A stretch of DNA of 64,000 nucleotides from Aurantimonas sp. 22II-16-19i (GTDB lineage: Bacteria > Pseudomonadota > Alphaproteobacteria > Rhizobiales > Rhizobiaceae). Below are positions 26,398 through 35,651 of the stretch, piece after piece. The stretch covers positions 290,047 through 354,046 of the forward strand of contig NZ_AQQS01000002.1 of assembly GCF_002088275.1 (NCBI RefSeq). Direction: 5' to 3'. Numbering within the stretch: position 1 is the stretch's first letter; each line of letters begins with the position of its first letter. A model generated the notes under the pieces. It was given only the letters and a program-made list of their open reading frames with translations, was not told the DNA's origin and made no database searches. Both the position numbers and the translations under genes were made by a program.

Positions 26398-26937
26398 CTA
26401 ATCGGGGACGATCGTGAATGCGAACGCAGCCCTCGGTATCGGCGATACGGAGGCGTGGAGACGGGCTCCCGCCAGCGCATCGGCTTCGGCGCGATCGGCG
26501 AGTTCCTCCGGCGGCATGCCGATCGCAGCCGTGAAGTCCCGCTGGTATCGAAGCGCGCGGAGCAATCCTGCGGCCCGTCTGGCGTGCCGCAAGGCAGGCA
26601 CGTCCTTTCCCTCCCGCAGCTTGACGCCAGCGGCGCAGAGGAGGATCAGCGCGTGCAGGAAGGTCCGCTGCCCGGGTGCCTCCCGAGACGTCTGCCACAG
26701 GCCTTCCCACGCTTCGTGAGCTTCCCAGTAGTAGCCGAAATTGAAGAGATCGACGCCCCATCGAAACGCCTCCGACGTCAGCGCAGCATCCACACGCACC
26801 GTCGCGTCCGGCTCCGCGTCGTAGCTGTGGCCTTCCGGATGCCGCAGAGGATGGGGAAATCGTCCGGGGAGATAGGCGTAGGGCGGGAACGCCCGGTCGG
26901 GCAGAAGTCGCGGGCGGGGTGCTGATCCGAGCATCAT
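26398..26937 (-). CDS. DUF309 family protein
   Basis: 179 residues. The DUF309 core is visible: FNFGYYWEAHEAWEGLWQ with the conserved H..WE pair, followed by FLHALILLCAAGVKLREG. The N-terminal 35 residues are Pro-rich. Members are small helical proteins of unknown function. Isolated gene upstream of the cold-shock gene on the same strand, with about 100 bp between them. Confidence 0.8.
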   Translation of the reverse strand: MMLGSAPRPRLLPDRAFPPYAYLPGRFPHPLRHPEGHSYDAEPDATVRVDAALTSEAFRWGVDLFNFGYYWEAHEAWEGLWQTSREAPGQRTFLHALILLCAAGVKLREGKDVPALRHARRAAGLLRALRYQRDFTAAIGMPPEELADRAEADALAGARLHASVSPIPRAAFAFTIVPD

Positions 26938-27140
26938 CGGCGCGAAACTAACGCGGCCATCGGCGAAGACGAGGTGATGCAGGATGCGGGCCGGCGCAAT
27001 GCCGGGGCATCTGCCCGGCCAGGATCGAAGCGGGAGCCGGGATGGTCGGCTTGCCCGGTAACCGACCTGCCTCAGTCATGAGAGCGGCGGCATCCGCGAG
27101 GATGCCGCCGCCGGTTGGTCTGCTTCTGATGGCGCGTGCT

Positions 27141-27335
27141 TCAGGCGGCGCGGACGTCGGACTCCGGACGCTCGATCGTCTTCTCGCGCAGCGAATCCAT
27201 CAGCGACGGCGTGATCCGCTCGATGCCGAGGGCCTGGGCCTGGGCGATCGCCCGGCGGATGACGCCGGCCTTGGTGTCGGCGCGGATGACCCGCTCGCAC
27301 GCCGGAAACACGGTGCTGCAATCCAGTTCGTACAT
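27141..27335 (-). CDS. DUF1059-like small protein
   Basis: 64 residues from ATG 27335 with GGGAGGAG eight bases upstream. Two cysteines are spaced as in DUF1059 proteins (LDCSTVFPACERVIRADT), followed by an amphipathic helix (GVIRRAIAQAQALGI). Function unknown. The promoter region between it and hemF is AT-rich (27336-27430), so it is probably transcribed alone. Confidence 0.65.
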   Translation of the reverse strand: MYELDCSTVFPACERVIRADTKAGVIRRAIAQAQALGIERITPSLMDSLREKTIERPESDVRAA

Positions 27336-27438
27336 GGTGCTCCTCCCAATTTGTTTCATTGGTTCATACGGGAGGAAAACGCAGTGAAATATATAGTGGT
27401 TCAACCGCAGCGACAAAAATTTGCGTCGCGTCGATAGA

Positions 27439-28347
27439 TCACGGCCATTTAACTATCGGCGGCATGGAAGACAGGATCGACTGGACATTGCCGCCGGTCT
27501 TCAGCCCGAACAGCGTTCCGCGGTCGTAGAGGAGGTTGTACTCGACATAGCGGCCGCGGCGGATCAGCTGTTCTTCGCGATCCTCGGGGGTGAAGGGCAG
27601 GGGGGCGTTCTGGCGGACGATGTGGGGGTAGACGACCAGGAACGCCTTGCCGACGTCGCGGGTGAAGGCGAAGTCCTCGTCCCAGCCGCCGGCGTCGGCG
27701 GCCGAGTGCAGCCAGTCATAGAAGATGCCGCCGACGCCCCGCGGCTCGTCGCGATGCGGCAGGTAGAAATACTCGTCGCACCATTCCTTCAGCTTCTGAT
27801 AGTCGGCGACCCGGCGATGCCGGTCGCAGACGAATTTCAGCGCCCGGTGGAAGGCGACGGCGTCGACGTCGTCCTCCTTGCGGCGGCGGTCGAGGGTCGG
27901 CGTCAGGTCGGCGCCGCCGCCGAACCACTGGCGGGTGGTCACCACCATGCGGGTGTTCATGTGGACGGCGGGAACGTTCGGATTGTGCAGGTGGGCGATC
28001 AGCGAGATGCCCGAGGCCCAGAAGGTCGGATCGTCCTCGGCGCCGGGGATCTGCTGGCGGAACTCCGGCGAGAACTCGCCATGGACGGTGGAGACGTGGA
28101 CGCCGACCTTCTCGAACAGGCGGCCGCGCATCATCGACATGACGCCGCCGCCGCCGTCCCCGTCGCGGGACCACTCGGTGCGCTCGAAGCGGCCGGGCTC
28201 GGGCGAGACCTCCTCGCCGAACTCGTCCTCCAGCGCCTCGAAGGCGGCGCAGATCCGGTCCCTCAGGGCCTCGAACCAGGCGCGCGCCATCGCCTTCTTG
28301 TGCTCGATGTCCTCCGGCAGGCCCGTCGGCAGATCAGGTCTTTGCAT
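27439..28347 (-). CDS. hemF: Oxygen-dependent coproporphyrinogen III oxidase
   Basis: Oxidatively decarboxylates coproporphyrinogen III to protoporphyrinogen IX in haem synthesis, using oxygen. 302 residues. Signatures: [35 protein letters not shown], the active-site region [12 protein letters not shown], and GGIFYDW with [15 protein letters not shown] near the end. The ATG at 28347 precedes [14 protein letters not shown]; the longer frame to 28446 has low-complexity upstream residues. Confidence 0.97.
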   Translation of the reverse strand: MQRPDLPTGLPEDIEHKKAMARAWFEALRDRICAAFEALEDEFGEEVSPEPGRFERTEWSRDGDGGGGVMSMMRGRLFEKVGVHVSTVHGEFSPEFRQQIPGAEDDPTFWASGISLIAHLHNPNVPAVHMNTRMVVTTRQWFGGGADLTPTLDRRRKEDDVDAVAFHRALKFVCDRHRRVADYQKLKEWCDEYFYLPHRDEPRGVGGIFYDWLHSAADAGGWDEDFAFTRDVGKAFLVVYPHIVRQNAPLPFTPEDREEQLIRRGRYVEYNLLYDRGTLFGLKTGGNVQSILSSMPPIVKWP

Positions 28348-28559
28348 GGCGGCTCTATCCGTTTCCCCCGCACGATCGGCAGCGCCCCCGCGAAGCCTCG
28401 CCGCCTCGCGGCAGCCGGCCGGCGCGCGGGCTGGCAGCGCCCGCACCGACCGACCCGCAGCGCGGGGTCAGTGCCGTGGCCCGTCCGATTCGTTATTCTG
28501 TCGAGATCACACTATCTTGGGGCGAAGTCGAGACAAACCCGCTTTTCACCGGAGTTCCC

Positions 28560-28826
28560 ATGTCGCCGCTCGCAAGGCCACCCCTCGAGGGGTTGAAGCG
28601 CCAGCTGCGCCGGACCCGCGATCATCGGTCGCAAGGCGGCGAGCCCGGAGCCGACAGCTTCGTGCGCGAGACCTTCACGCTGGAGCGCGGCGAGGCGCGG
28701 GTGAAGGCGCGCGAGTGGTTCGAGAAATATCCCAAGGCCGCCTACTGGACGCAGGTGGAGAGCTGGCGGCAGCTGCCGGGCGACCGGATCGAATTCACCA
28801 TGCGGCGACTGCCGAGCGCCGATTGA
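28560..28826 (+). CDS. Small conserved hypothetical protein (88 aa)
   Basis: 88 residues from ATG 28560 (GGAG seven bases upstream); a GTG start at 28476 would add 28 less convincing residues. Basic N-terminus, then FTLERGEARVKAREWFEKYPKAAYWTQVESWRQLP. The WF..YP..AYWTQVE pattern is reminiscent of short hypothetical proteins found widely in Hyphomicrobiales. No function known. Divergent from hemF. Confidence 0.65.
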   Translation: MSPLARPPLEGLKRQLRRTRDHRSQGGEPGADSFVRETFTLERGEARVKAREWFEKYPKAAYWTQVESWRQLPGDRIEFTMRRLPSAD

Positions 28827-28912
28827 GGGCGCGGCCGCGCCGGGCCGGGTGGTCGGGGGGCGCGGCCGGTCCTGCGGGAGGCCGGAGAAGCCGTCCGGCT
28901 GGTGCCGACGCG

Positions 28913-28947
28913 AAACGGCCCGCCGCTCCATGGGAAGCGGCGGGCCG
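28913..28947 (-). terminator. Terminator of the outer membrane protein gene
   Basis: 12-bp perfect stem (28916-28927 with 28936-28947) read on the minus strand and followed by TTT, 28 bp beyond the stop of the outer membrane protein gene. Confidence 0.75.
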
Positions 28948-28974
28948 GAACGCGCGATTGCCGAGCGAAGGCGA

Positions 28975-29721
28975 TCAGAAGCGGTAGTTGATCGCCGCCT
29001 TCACCGCGTGGAAGTCGAGGCTCTCGTCGACGGAGAAGTCCGTGCCGCCGACCGTTCCCGACAGGATCGTGTCGTCGCCGAGATCGGTATAGGAGTACTC
29101 GGTCTGGAACGAGACGTTGTCGAAGATGGCGTATTCGACGCCGGCGCCGACGACGTAGCCGGTCTTGGTGTCGTTCTCGTCGTTGGTGACAGAGCCGAGG
29201 CCGGTCAGCGAGACCGTCTGCTCGGTCTCGCCATAGGCGAAGCCGCCATGGCCATAGACCATGAAGCGGTCCATGGCGTAGCCGAGACGGGCGCGCACGG
29301 TGCCGAGATACTGCAGGTCCGAGCTGACCGAGGCCGAGCCGACGCCGCCGATCGAGGCGGTGAGCTCGGTGTCGATGTCGCTGGCGGCGATGTCGGCGAC
29401 CGCACCGATGACGAAGTTGCCGATCTGGTAGTCGTAGCCGGCCTGGGCGCCGCCGAAGAGGCCGCCGGCAGAGTTCTCGAGCGAAGCGTCGCCGATGCCG
29501 CCGACAGCGGGGGACACGGCGAAGTCGTAGTCGAAGTCGCCGGTCGCCGCGCCGCCAAACAGGCCGATGTAGCCGCCGGTCCAGCTGTAGGGCGCTGCCT
29601 CCATCGGAGCCATCGGGGCGACCATCGCCGGCTCTTCATAGATCACGTCGGCGGCCTCGGCGACGCCGGCGAAGGAAACGACCGCGCAAGCGGCCAGGGA
29701 AGTCTTCAGGAAGTGACGCAT
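28975..29721 (-). CDS. Outer membrane beta-barrel protein, Omp25/31 type
   Basis: 248-residue outer membrane protein. Signal peptide MRHFLKTSLAACAVVSFAG, cleaved after AEA. Next comes a short Pro/Met-rich spacer, then WTGGYIGLFGGAATGDFDYDF, the typical first strands of the Omp25/31 porin-like family of Rhizobiales, with GYDYQIGNFVIGAV and RARLGYAMDRFMVYGHGG further on. It ends in an aromatic residue (NYRF), as outer membrane barrels do. Monocistronic with a clear terminator. Probably an abundant structural barrel rather than a specific transporter. Confidence 0.92.
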   Translation of the reverse strand: MRHFLKTSLAACAVVSFAGVAEAADVIYEEPAMVAPMAPMEAAPYSWTGGYIGLFGGAATGDFDYDFAVSPAVGGIGDASLENSAGGLFGGAQAGYDYQIGNFVIGAVADIAASDIDTELTASIGGVGSASVSSDLQYLGTVRARLGYAMDRFMVYGHGGFAYGETEQTVSLTGLGSVTNDENDTKTGYVVGAGVEYAIFDNVSFQTEYSYTDLGDDTILSGTVGGTDFSVDESLDFHAVKAAINYRF

Positions 29722-30008
29722 CTGGATCCTCGTAGGTATGACGAGGCCCTCATGCACGCCCGCTCCCTGAAGCGATATGACGTCGATGCAACACATAGCA
29801 ATCACCACTGACGGTTAGCCGTCTGGCGATTTCGCCTCAGGGTTTCGGCTTCAGACCGATCCCGCCGTAACCCCTGCGTTGCCTGGAAAGGCTGTGGATT
29901 CCGGGGCTTGCTCCAGCTGCCGGCGGCGGCAGGACCGCTTAGCCGGCTAGAGTCTTTTCGGCCGCGCCCGATCATGGCGGCGGCATCGGTGATCCGGCGG
30001 CCGGCGCC

Positions 30009-31280
30009 TTACTTCACCGCGACCTGCGGAGCGGCCGCGTCCCGGAACTCGACCGTCGTCACGGCGGGCTGGACCAGATGCGCCAGGGCTTCGACGTCCC
30101 AGTTGGTCAGCCGGACGCAGCCATGGCTGCGGCTCTTGTCGATGCGGGTCGGATGCGGCGTGCCATGGATCCCGAAGGTCGGCTTCGACAGCGCGATCCA
30201 GGTCGAGCCGACCGGGCCGTTGGGGCCGGCCGGGATGGTCAGAACGCCGGTGTTGTTGCCTTGGGTAAAATTCTTCGCCGGGTTGTAGCTGTAGGTCGGG
30301 TTCTCGGCGACCGCCGTGACCATGAGGTGGCCGGAGGGCGAGGGGGTCTCGTCGGATCCGATGGTCGCCGGGTTCATCAGGACGACGTTGTCCTCGGCGT
30401 CATAGGCGATGAGTTCGCCGCGCTGCTTGTCGACCACGATGCGGGCGACCTTGACGGTCGGGACCTCGCCGACATCGGCGACGAGGATCTGCGTGCCGAC
30501 CGCCATGAGGTCGGCGGCCGGGTTCATGGCGAGGAGCAGATCCTCGTCCATGTGGAAGCGCTCGGCCAGCATCTCGGCGGGCGACTTGTAGCCGAGCCAG
30601 TCCAGCTTCGCCATTTCGCCGTAGTCGTCCGGGATCGGGTCGACGAAGCGTGCGTCCACGTCGGCCTGGCTGATCGTGTAGAGCCGGGTGGCCTGCCCCT
30701 GATCGAGGGAGAGGATCACCCAGAGATCCGGATCGACTTCACCGTCTTCGGGAAGGCCGCGCATCGCCTCGTAGGCGGCGATGGCCTTGCGGGTGTTCTC
30801 GCCGTCGAAGCCGTCGATGGCGCCCGGCGACGCGTGGGCCCGGTCGAGCAGGATCTGCAGCCGGATCAGGAACGGATCGGGCCGCTTCTGCTCGTCGACC
30901 GTCTCGAGGCCCGCCTCGTCGGGCAGGTCGGTCGAATTGTGGGGCGTGGCGATCTCCAGACCCGGTTCACCGGTGACGGCGACGCTCTGCGTTTGCGCGG
31001 ATGCGAGGGCGATGGGAGACGCCGGCTGCGAACCCGTAGCGGAGGCAGCGCTGGCGGCCTCGGCCGCCCTTGCGATTTCGCCCGCCGGCTGAACGCTCGG
31101 GCCGGTGTCGTTGCTGCGCGCCGTCGCGGCGACGGCGTCCCGCTCCCGCACCGCCGCCTGCCAGCCCTTGAAGGTCGCGGTTTCGATGGCTTCCTTCGAC
31201 AGGGGGCGCCAGGCCGCCTCGGCGGCGTGCGGCGTCGCGCCGGCCAGCAGGCCGGCGACGAGGGCGAGTTGGATTTTCAT
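30009..31280 (-). CDS. L,D-transpeptidase (YkuD) with peptidoglycan-binding domain
   Basis: Periplasmic enzyme of 423 residues forming 3-3 cross-links or attaching proteins to peptidoglycan. A signal peptide (MKIQLALVAGLLAGATPHA) is followed by a low-complexity Ala-rich linker and a peptidoglycan-binding domain (about 145-195, LDRAHASPGAIDGFDGENT). A LysM-like segment precedes the YkuD catalytic domain, whose motif HGTPHPTRIDKSRSHGCVRL has the nucleophilic Cys and both His residues. The start at 31280 gives the signal peptide; the longer frame to 31349 does not. Confidence 0.92.
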   Translation of the reverse strand: MKIQLALVAGLLAGATPHAAEAAWRPLSKEAIETATFKGWQAAVRERDAVAATARSNDTGPSVQPAGEIARAAEAASAASATGSQPASPIALASAQTQSVAVTGEPGLEIATPHNSTDLPDEAGLETVDEQKRPDPFLIRLQILLDRAHASPGAIDGFDGENTRKAIAAYEAMRGLPEDGEVDPDLWVILSLDQGQATRLYTISQADVDARFVDPIPDDYGEMAKLDWLGYKSPAEMLAERFHMDEDLLLAMNPAADLMAVGTQILVADVGEVPTVKVARIVVDKQRGELIAYDAEDNVVLMNPATIGSDETPSPSGHLMVTAVAENPTYSYNPAKNFTQGNNTGVLTIPAGPNGPVGSTWIALSKPTFGIHGTPHPTRIDKSRSHGCVRLTNWDVEALAHLVQPAVTTVEFRDAAAPQVAVK

Positions 31281-31430
31281 GGAGGGGCGCCTCGAAACGG
31301 AGCAGATCCTGGACCTCGAACCATCGCGAGGCGATCTTTCACTCGCCATTCCATCGATACAAGTGTATGCTTAACAAACGCTTAATCCAGTCGGGGACGC
31401 CGTTCCGGGCGCGATGCGAGGGACTGGCCC

Positions 31431-31613
31431 ATGCAGCCGGAAGAGAGATATTCCAAGCCCCGGCCGTCCAGCCTGAAGCTGCAGCTCGTTCTTCTCCTCG
31501 TGTTCTTCCTCGTCCTGATCGGCGGCATCTGGATCTATGAGGGCGCGTCCCCGCCCGGCCCTTCGCCGGCGCCGTCGCCGGCCCCGGCAGACGTGCCGCA
31601 GCCCGCATCCTGA
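31431..31613 (+). CDS. Small single-pass membrane protein (60 aa)
   Basis: 60 residues: a short charged cytoplasmic start, one strong transmembrane helix (LQLVLLLVFFLVLIGGIWIY, about 17-36) and a Pro/Ala/Ser-rich periplasmic tail. Similar short proteins sit near cell-envelope genes in related genomes. It is divergent from the L,D-transpeptidase. Function unknown. Confidence 0.6.
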   Translation: MQPEERYSKPRPSSLKLQLVLLLVFFLVLIGGIWIYEGASPPGPSPAPSPAPADVPQPAS

Positions 31614-31739
31614 CCGGCGGCGGGGCGTTGCGTCCCGTCATTCGACGCTCCAACGATCGCCTCGCAGTCTCCGGGCGCCCATCGGGTCAAGCGCCTCGCC
31701 CGTCCATCCGCGATCCGCTGCGACGGACCGGCGAGGGTG

Positions 31740-32252
31740 TCAGGTGCCGACCGGCCACGCCAACTGCCGCATGGCTTCCGCCGCGACGATGCCGGCGGAG
31801 ACGGCGAGGTTGAGGGAGCGGGCGCCGGGCACCATCGGGATGGTCAGGCGGGCGTCGGCGAGCGCGTGGACGTCATCGGGCACTCCGGCGCTCTCGCGGC
31901 CGAAGAGCAGGCGATCGGTCGGGCAAAGCACGAAATCGGTGTAGGCGGTGTCGGCGCGGGTCGTCAGGAGGACGATGCGGCCGGGGCGCGCCTGCCGGTC
32001 GGCGAGGAAGGCGGCGAAGTCGTCGTGGCGGCGCAGCGTCGCCATGGCGGCATAGTCCATTCCGGCGCGCTTCAGGGCGCGGTCGGAGGCATCGAACCCC
32101 GCCGGCTCGACGATCTCGACGGCAAGACCGAAACAGGCGGCGAGCCGCAGGATGGTGCCGGCGTTGCCGGCAATGTCGGGCTGGTAGAGCACGATCGACG
32201 GCCGCGGCGAGGCGGCCGCCGTTTCTCCTTCGTCTTCCATGGGTTTTGCCAT
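31740..32252 (-). CDS. trmL: tRNA (cytidine/uridine-34-2'-O)-methyltransferase TrmL
   Basis: SPOUT-fold methyltransferase that modifies the wobble base of tRNA-Leu. Knotted-fold motifs: LYQPDIAGNAGTILRLAACF near the N-terminus, LLFGRESAGVPD and IPMVPGARSLNLAVSAGIV near the end. 170 residues, slightly longer than the E. coli enzyme because of an N-terminal extension; a start a few residues downstream is possible. Isolated gene. Confidence 0.93.
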   Translation of the reverse strand: MAKPMEDEGETAAASPRPSIVLYQPDIAGNAGTILRLAACFGLAVEIVEPAGFDASDRALKRAGMDYAAMATLRRHDDFAAFLADRQARPGRIVLLTTRADTAYTDFVLCPTDRLLFGRESAGVPDDVHALADARLTIPMVPGARSLNLAVSAGIVAAEAMRQLAWPVGT

Positions 32253-32508
32253 AATCTGCGGTCAGATCCTCTTGGTGGGCCGGGCTTCGACATCCGGTTC
32301 CGGGCGGCGGCCGGCAGGACGGGCGCCGGCGGGGCGACTGCCAGCCGGACGAATGCCGGTGACGAAGGCTATGCGAAGAGCATATCGGCTGCATCGGACC
32401 TTTCGAGCCCGACGCCCGACGCCCGACGCCCGATGCGCGCGGGCGGAACTGATATGTCGAACCCGATCCACCCGGATGCGGATGCGAATGGACGAGCGGT
32501 AGACCGGC

Positions 32509-34020
32509 ATGCTCCTCGACGCCTTTCAGGACAAGGCACGGCTTCTGCTGGCGCGCGCAAGACGCGGCCGGCCGGGGGGACGGCTGTCCGGTATCCGCGG
32601 CTGGGTCAAGCGGCGCGGCGCGGACGGCCTGCGCATCGGCGCGGGGCTCGCCGGGGGTCTGAAGCGGATTTCGACGTCGACCGTCATGCGCCTTCGGATC
32701 CTCCGGCATGCAGCGGCGCGGTCGGCGGCCCGCAAGCCGGAAACGGGAACCGGGGCGACGGGACCGGCGAGATCGGTGAGACCGGCGCCCCGGATGGCTC
32801 GTGCCGCCCTTGCGACCTTTGCGGCGAAGACCTCTGCCGGCTTCGCGGCCGCACTGGCCAGAACGCGCAAAGCCAAGGGCGAGAACCGCATCGCCGGGAC
32901 GATGGCCAGGCTTCGGCGGCAGGCGAGGGCGGCCACCGGAGCGATCCCAGGGGCTGCCGGTCGGCTGAAGCAGCGCGTGGGGAAGCCGGGGGAGCGGCGG
33001 CGCCTGGCCTTTCCGCCGCAGGGCGTGCCGGAAGCGCAGCGCGGTGCCGGTCCGGCCTGGGAGGCGCCGGTGGCCGCGGCGACGCCGGCCGAAAGCCGGT
33101 TCAAGCTCGCCGAGGTTCTGGGGCTCGCGACCCGCCTCGGTCTCGTCGCCCTCTTCATCGCCGGCGGCCTTGCGGTGATCCTGCTCAACACGCCGGCCGG
33201 CGAGGCGATCGGCGACAGGCTGAAGCGGACGGCGCCGACCGGCTCGGTCTTCGATGCGCCCTTCCCGTCAGCAGCCGGCGAGGAGCCGCCGGAAGAACCG
33301 GGCGCGAGCGCCGCGACGAGCGGACCCGTGCCGAAGGTCGCGCCGATCGCCTCGCCGCGGCTCCTGAGCCCGCCCGTCACGGCGACGGCGGAAGACTTCG
33401 TGCGCCTCGCCATGGTCGACCCGAAGCGCGTCTGCCAGGCGATCGATCCCGGCGACGGCATCATGGCGTGGCACGAAAGCGCGCTTTTGACGGGACAATG
33501 GGAGTGCTTCGCCACCGCGACGGCTTCGGGCGAAGAGGTGGCGCCCGAACCCGATTTCGAGGACGCTCCCATCGACGATGATCCCGATGTGGTGGCCGAG
33601 CCGGCGCTTCCCGATGTGCCGCAGCTCTTCGTCATGGCGCGGGGCCTCGAACGCGACGCCCTGACCAGCGTGCGGATCAAGCTGGTCGCCGACGGCGCGG
33701 CCAAGGCGAAGCGCGGCGCGAAGCGGCTGGCGGCCCTGACAGCGGCCCTGTTCGACACGCTGCAGTGGCGGGCGCCGGACGAGCTGTTCGGCAAGCTGGA
33801 AAAGCTGGAGGATTTCGAGCTCGTCCAGGCCGGGACGCGGTTCCGCTTCAAGCGCGAGCTCAGCCAGGGGTGGCAGTACAACCTGATCGTGCTGTTCCCG
33901 AACTACGTCAAATATCGCCAGGCCTCGGCGTTCCAGACGCCCAAGCCCGAGCCGTCCGACGGGGACGCTGCGATGGAAGAGCCCTCAGGACCTTCGGCCG
34001 TTCCCGGCGGCGAGCCCTGA
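32509..34020 (+). CDS. DUF6030-type membrane protein with long basic N-terminus
   Basis: 503 residues. The first 190 are Arg/Ala/Gly-rich and basic, with no signal peptide. A single transmembrane helix follows at about 205-226 (LGLVALFIAGGLAVILLNTP), then a Pro/Glu-rich linker and a folded C-terminal domain (about 300-485: DFVRLAMVDPKRVCQAIDPG, and SQGWQYNLIVLFPNYVKYRQ). The C-terminal part resembles proteins labelled DUF6030 in Hyphomicrobiales. Topology would place the basic arm in the cytoplasm, possibly on nucleic acid or membrane, and the domain in the periplasm. Its end overlaps the convergent DUF2336 gene by 36 bp. Confidence 0.7.
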   Translation: MLLDAFQDKARLLLARARRGRPGGRLSGIRGWVKRRGADGLRIGAGLAGGLKRISTSTVMRLRILRHAAARSAARKPETGTGATGPARSVRPAPRMARAALATFAAKTSAGFAAALARTRKAKGENRIAGTMARLRRQARAATGAIPGAAGRLKQRVGKPGERRRLAFPPQGVPEAQRGAGPAWEAPVAAATPAESRFKLAEVLGLATRLGLVALFIAGGLAVILLNTPAGEAIGDRLKRTAPTGSVFDAPFPSAAGEEPPEEPGASAATSGPVPKVAPIASPRLLSPPVTATAEDFVRLAMVDPKRVCQAIDPGDGIMAWHESALLTGQWECFATATASGEEVAPEPDFEDAPIDDDPDVVAEPALPDVPQLFVMARGLERDALTSVRIKLVADGAAKAKRGAKRLAALTAALFDTLQWRAPDELFGKLEKLEDFELVQAGTRFRFKRELSQGWQYNLIVLFPNYVKYRQASAFQTPKPEPSDGDAAMEEPSGPSAVPGGEP

Positions 34021-35073
34021 CGGGAGGTTCCGCCGCCGCCCGAAGGCGGCCGGGCGGCCTTGCGTCGCCGGCCGCAGGCCGGCGCCTTCGGCGTGGAGCG
34101 GGCGGTGCTTCGCCCGGGTGCCGACGTTGCTGAGCTTGGCCGACGCGCCGGCCTCGAGGCCCAGGGCCTCCTGACACGCCGTTTCCGACACGTCGTCGTA
34201 GAAGCGTCGCAGCGCCCGGAAGGCGTCGACGTCGCGGCCGGCGGTCGCGTGGACGAGCAGCACGACCGTCATCGCGTCGGCGGCCGACAGGCCGAGCAGC
34301 TTGAGCGCTGTGGCCAGCGCCCGGCCGTCCGAGCCGATGGGAAGCGTCGCGGCGATCTCCGGCGAAAGCTGGAGGCGGTCGGCGATCATGCGGATGGTCC
34401 GCTCGGGGCTGCCGCTTCGGGCCTCCTGGAGGAGATCGGCGATGGAGCTGGCGGGCCGGGCGGGCGCCGCGGCCCGAGGCTCGGCGGGCGGCGCGTCGGC
34501 CACGGGTGCGGCGGCCAGTGGCGCATCGGCCTGGGGCGCGGCGCGGCGGGGCTTGACGCGGGCGAGGGCCAGCAGGGCGTCGCGTGCCGCGGCGGCGCTG
34601 GTGAGGGGCGGCCGGGTATCGTCGCCACCGCCGGGAGCGACGCGGCGCGGCGCCGGTGGCCGGCTGGACGTCGCCTCGGCGGCGGCCGTGTCCGCAAGGT
34701 GAGGGCTGGCCGCATCCGGGGCCGTCCCACGATCCTCGGGCGAGGCGAGTGCGGCGGCGTCCTCGCCCGTCAGGCAAGGGCTCGAGAACAGGAAGGGCGC
34801 GGAGATCTCCGGCGGTTCCGCCAGGAGGAGCTCGACGACGGCGCGGGGGACATGCGGAGACGGGGCGAGGGCGATCGCCAGCTGCTTCCTGGTCGCTGCC
34901 GGCAGTTTCGACCAGATCGACGTCATGAGATGGGAGAAATCGGCGATACGCGCCGGGGCCGGCTGACGGACCTCGAGAAAATCGGCGACGGCCGCCTTGG
35001 CGATGGTGTCGAAGGCGCTCCGCCCGTTGCGGGTCTCGAGCGTTCGAAAGATGCGTGGCATCCGGTCGGCCAT
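33985..35073 (-). CDS. DUF2336 family protein
   Basis: 362 residues, helical. N-terminal DUF2336-like HEAT-type repeats (FDTIAKAAVADFLEVR, LPAATRKQLAIALAPSPHVPRAVVELLLAEPPEISAPFL). An Ala/Pro-rich linker precedes a second helical region (EIAATLPIGSDGRALATALKLLGLSAADAMTVVLL, AFRALRRFYDDVSETACQEAL). DUF2336 proteins are alphaproteobacterial and of unknown role, some linked to general stress signalling. ATG 35073 chosen over a frame open to 35232. The 3' end overlaps the DUF6030 gene tail-to-tail. Confidence 0.75.
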   Translation of the reverse strand: MADRMPRIFRTLETRNGRSAFDTIAKAAVADFLEVRQPAPARIADFSHLMTSIWSKLPAATRKQLAIALAPSPHVPRAVVELLLAEPPEISAPFLFSSPCLTGEDAAALASPEDRGTAPDAASPHLADTAAAEATSSRPPAPRRVAPGGGDDTRPPLTSAAAARDALLALARVKPRRAAPQADAPLAAAPVADAPPAEPRAAAPARPASSIADLLQEARSGSPERTIRMIADRLQLSPEIAATLPIGSDGRALATALKLLGLSAADAMTVVLLVHATAGRDVDAFRALRRFYDDVSETACQEALGLEAGASAKLSNVGTRAKHRPLHAEGAGLRPATQGRPAAFGRRRNLPSGLAAGNGRRS

Positions 35074-35338
35074 GACGCTCCGCTGAACTCTGTTCACGCC
35101 GCGCACAGCAGTCATCGCTCCGGTCAAGGATCCCGCAGCTCGCGTGAGCCGGGGTCGATAACGGGGGGTTACGGAGCGTTGCGGCTGCGTCACGAAAGGG
35201 TGATTTCGAAGACTTTGGATAGGTTTACGCAAGATTTCTTAGCAAGCTGTTAACTGTGGGACGGTGTCCTCTGAGCATGTCGGGCGAGCTGCCTGTCCCT
35301 GGGGAACGGCGAGCGGCGTGGGAGCGGTGGGTGACAGC

Positions 35339-35581
35339 ATGGGAACGATCGTGATGTTCGATCCGGGGGGGCGAACCGGCCCGGTTCCCCGGGCACGGGG
35401 AGATCACCGGCAGCGGGGCGCGGTCGTCCTGATCCTGCCCTGCATCCGCCACGGGCGGATCGAGGCGCGGGGGACGCCAGCGCGGCGGGCGGCCGGGAGC
35501 GACCAGGCGGGGGCGCTGCGGGAGGCATCGCAGGCTCGCCACCTCTGCCAGGCGTCCGCGGGTGTGCCTGCGGCGATCTGA
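35339..35581 (+). CDS. Small hypothetical protein (80 aa)
   Basis: 80 residues beginning MGTIVMFDPGGRTG and continuing GAVVLILPCIRHGRIE. The two short hydrophobic patches separated by a basic linker resemble a family of small Hyphomicrobiales proteins that begin MGxIVxF and contain an IxxGVRYER-like segment. The C-terminal half here is low in complexity and may be degenerate. It occupies the otherwise empty 578-bp gap between the DUF2336 and DUF1254 genes. Function unknown. Confidence 0.45.
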   Translation: MGTIVMFDPGGRTGPVPRARGDHRQRGAVVLILPCIRHGRIEARGTPARRAAGSDQAGALREASQARHLCQASAGVPAAI

Positions 35582-35651
35582 GACTTGGCCGATTCCGGAT
35601 CGCTGCCCGGATCGCCCCTGCACGACAGATGGGACAGGAGGCGGCCCGGCT

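Noticed and set aside
27439..28347. Overlapping frames opposite and within hemF
   Set aside because: Shadow frames without ribosome sites; hemF carries the complete family signature.
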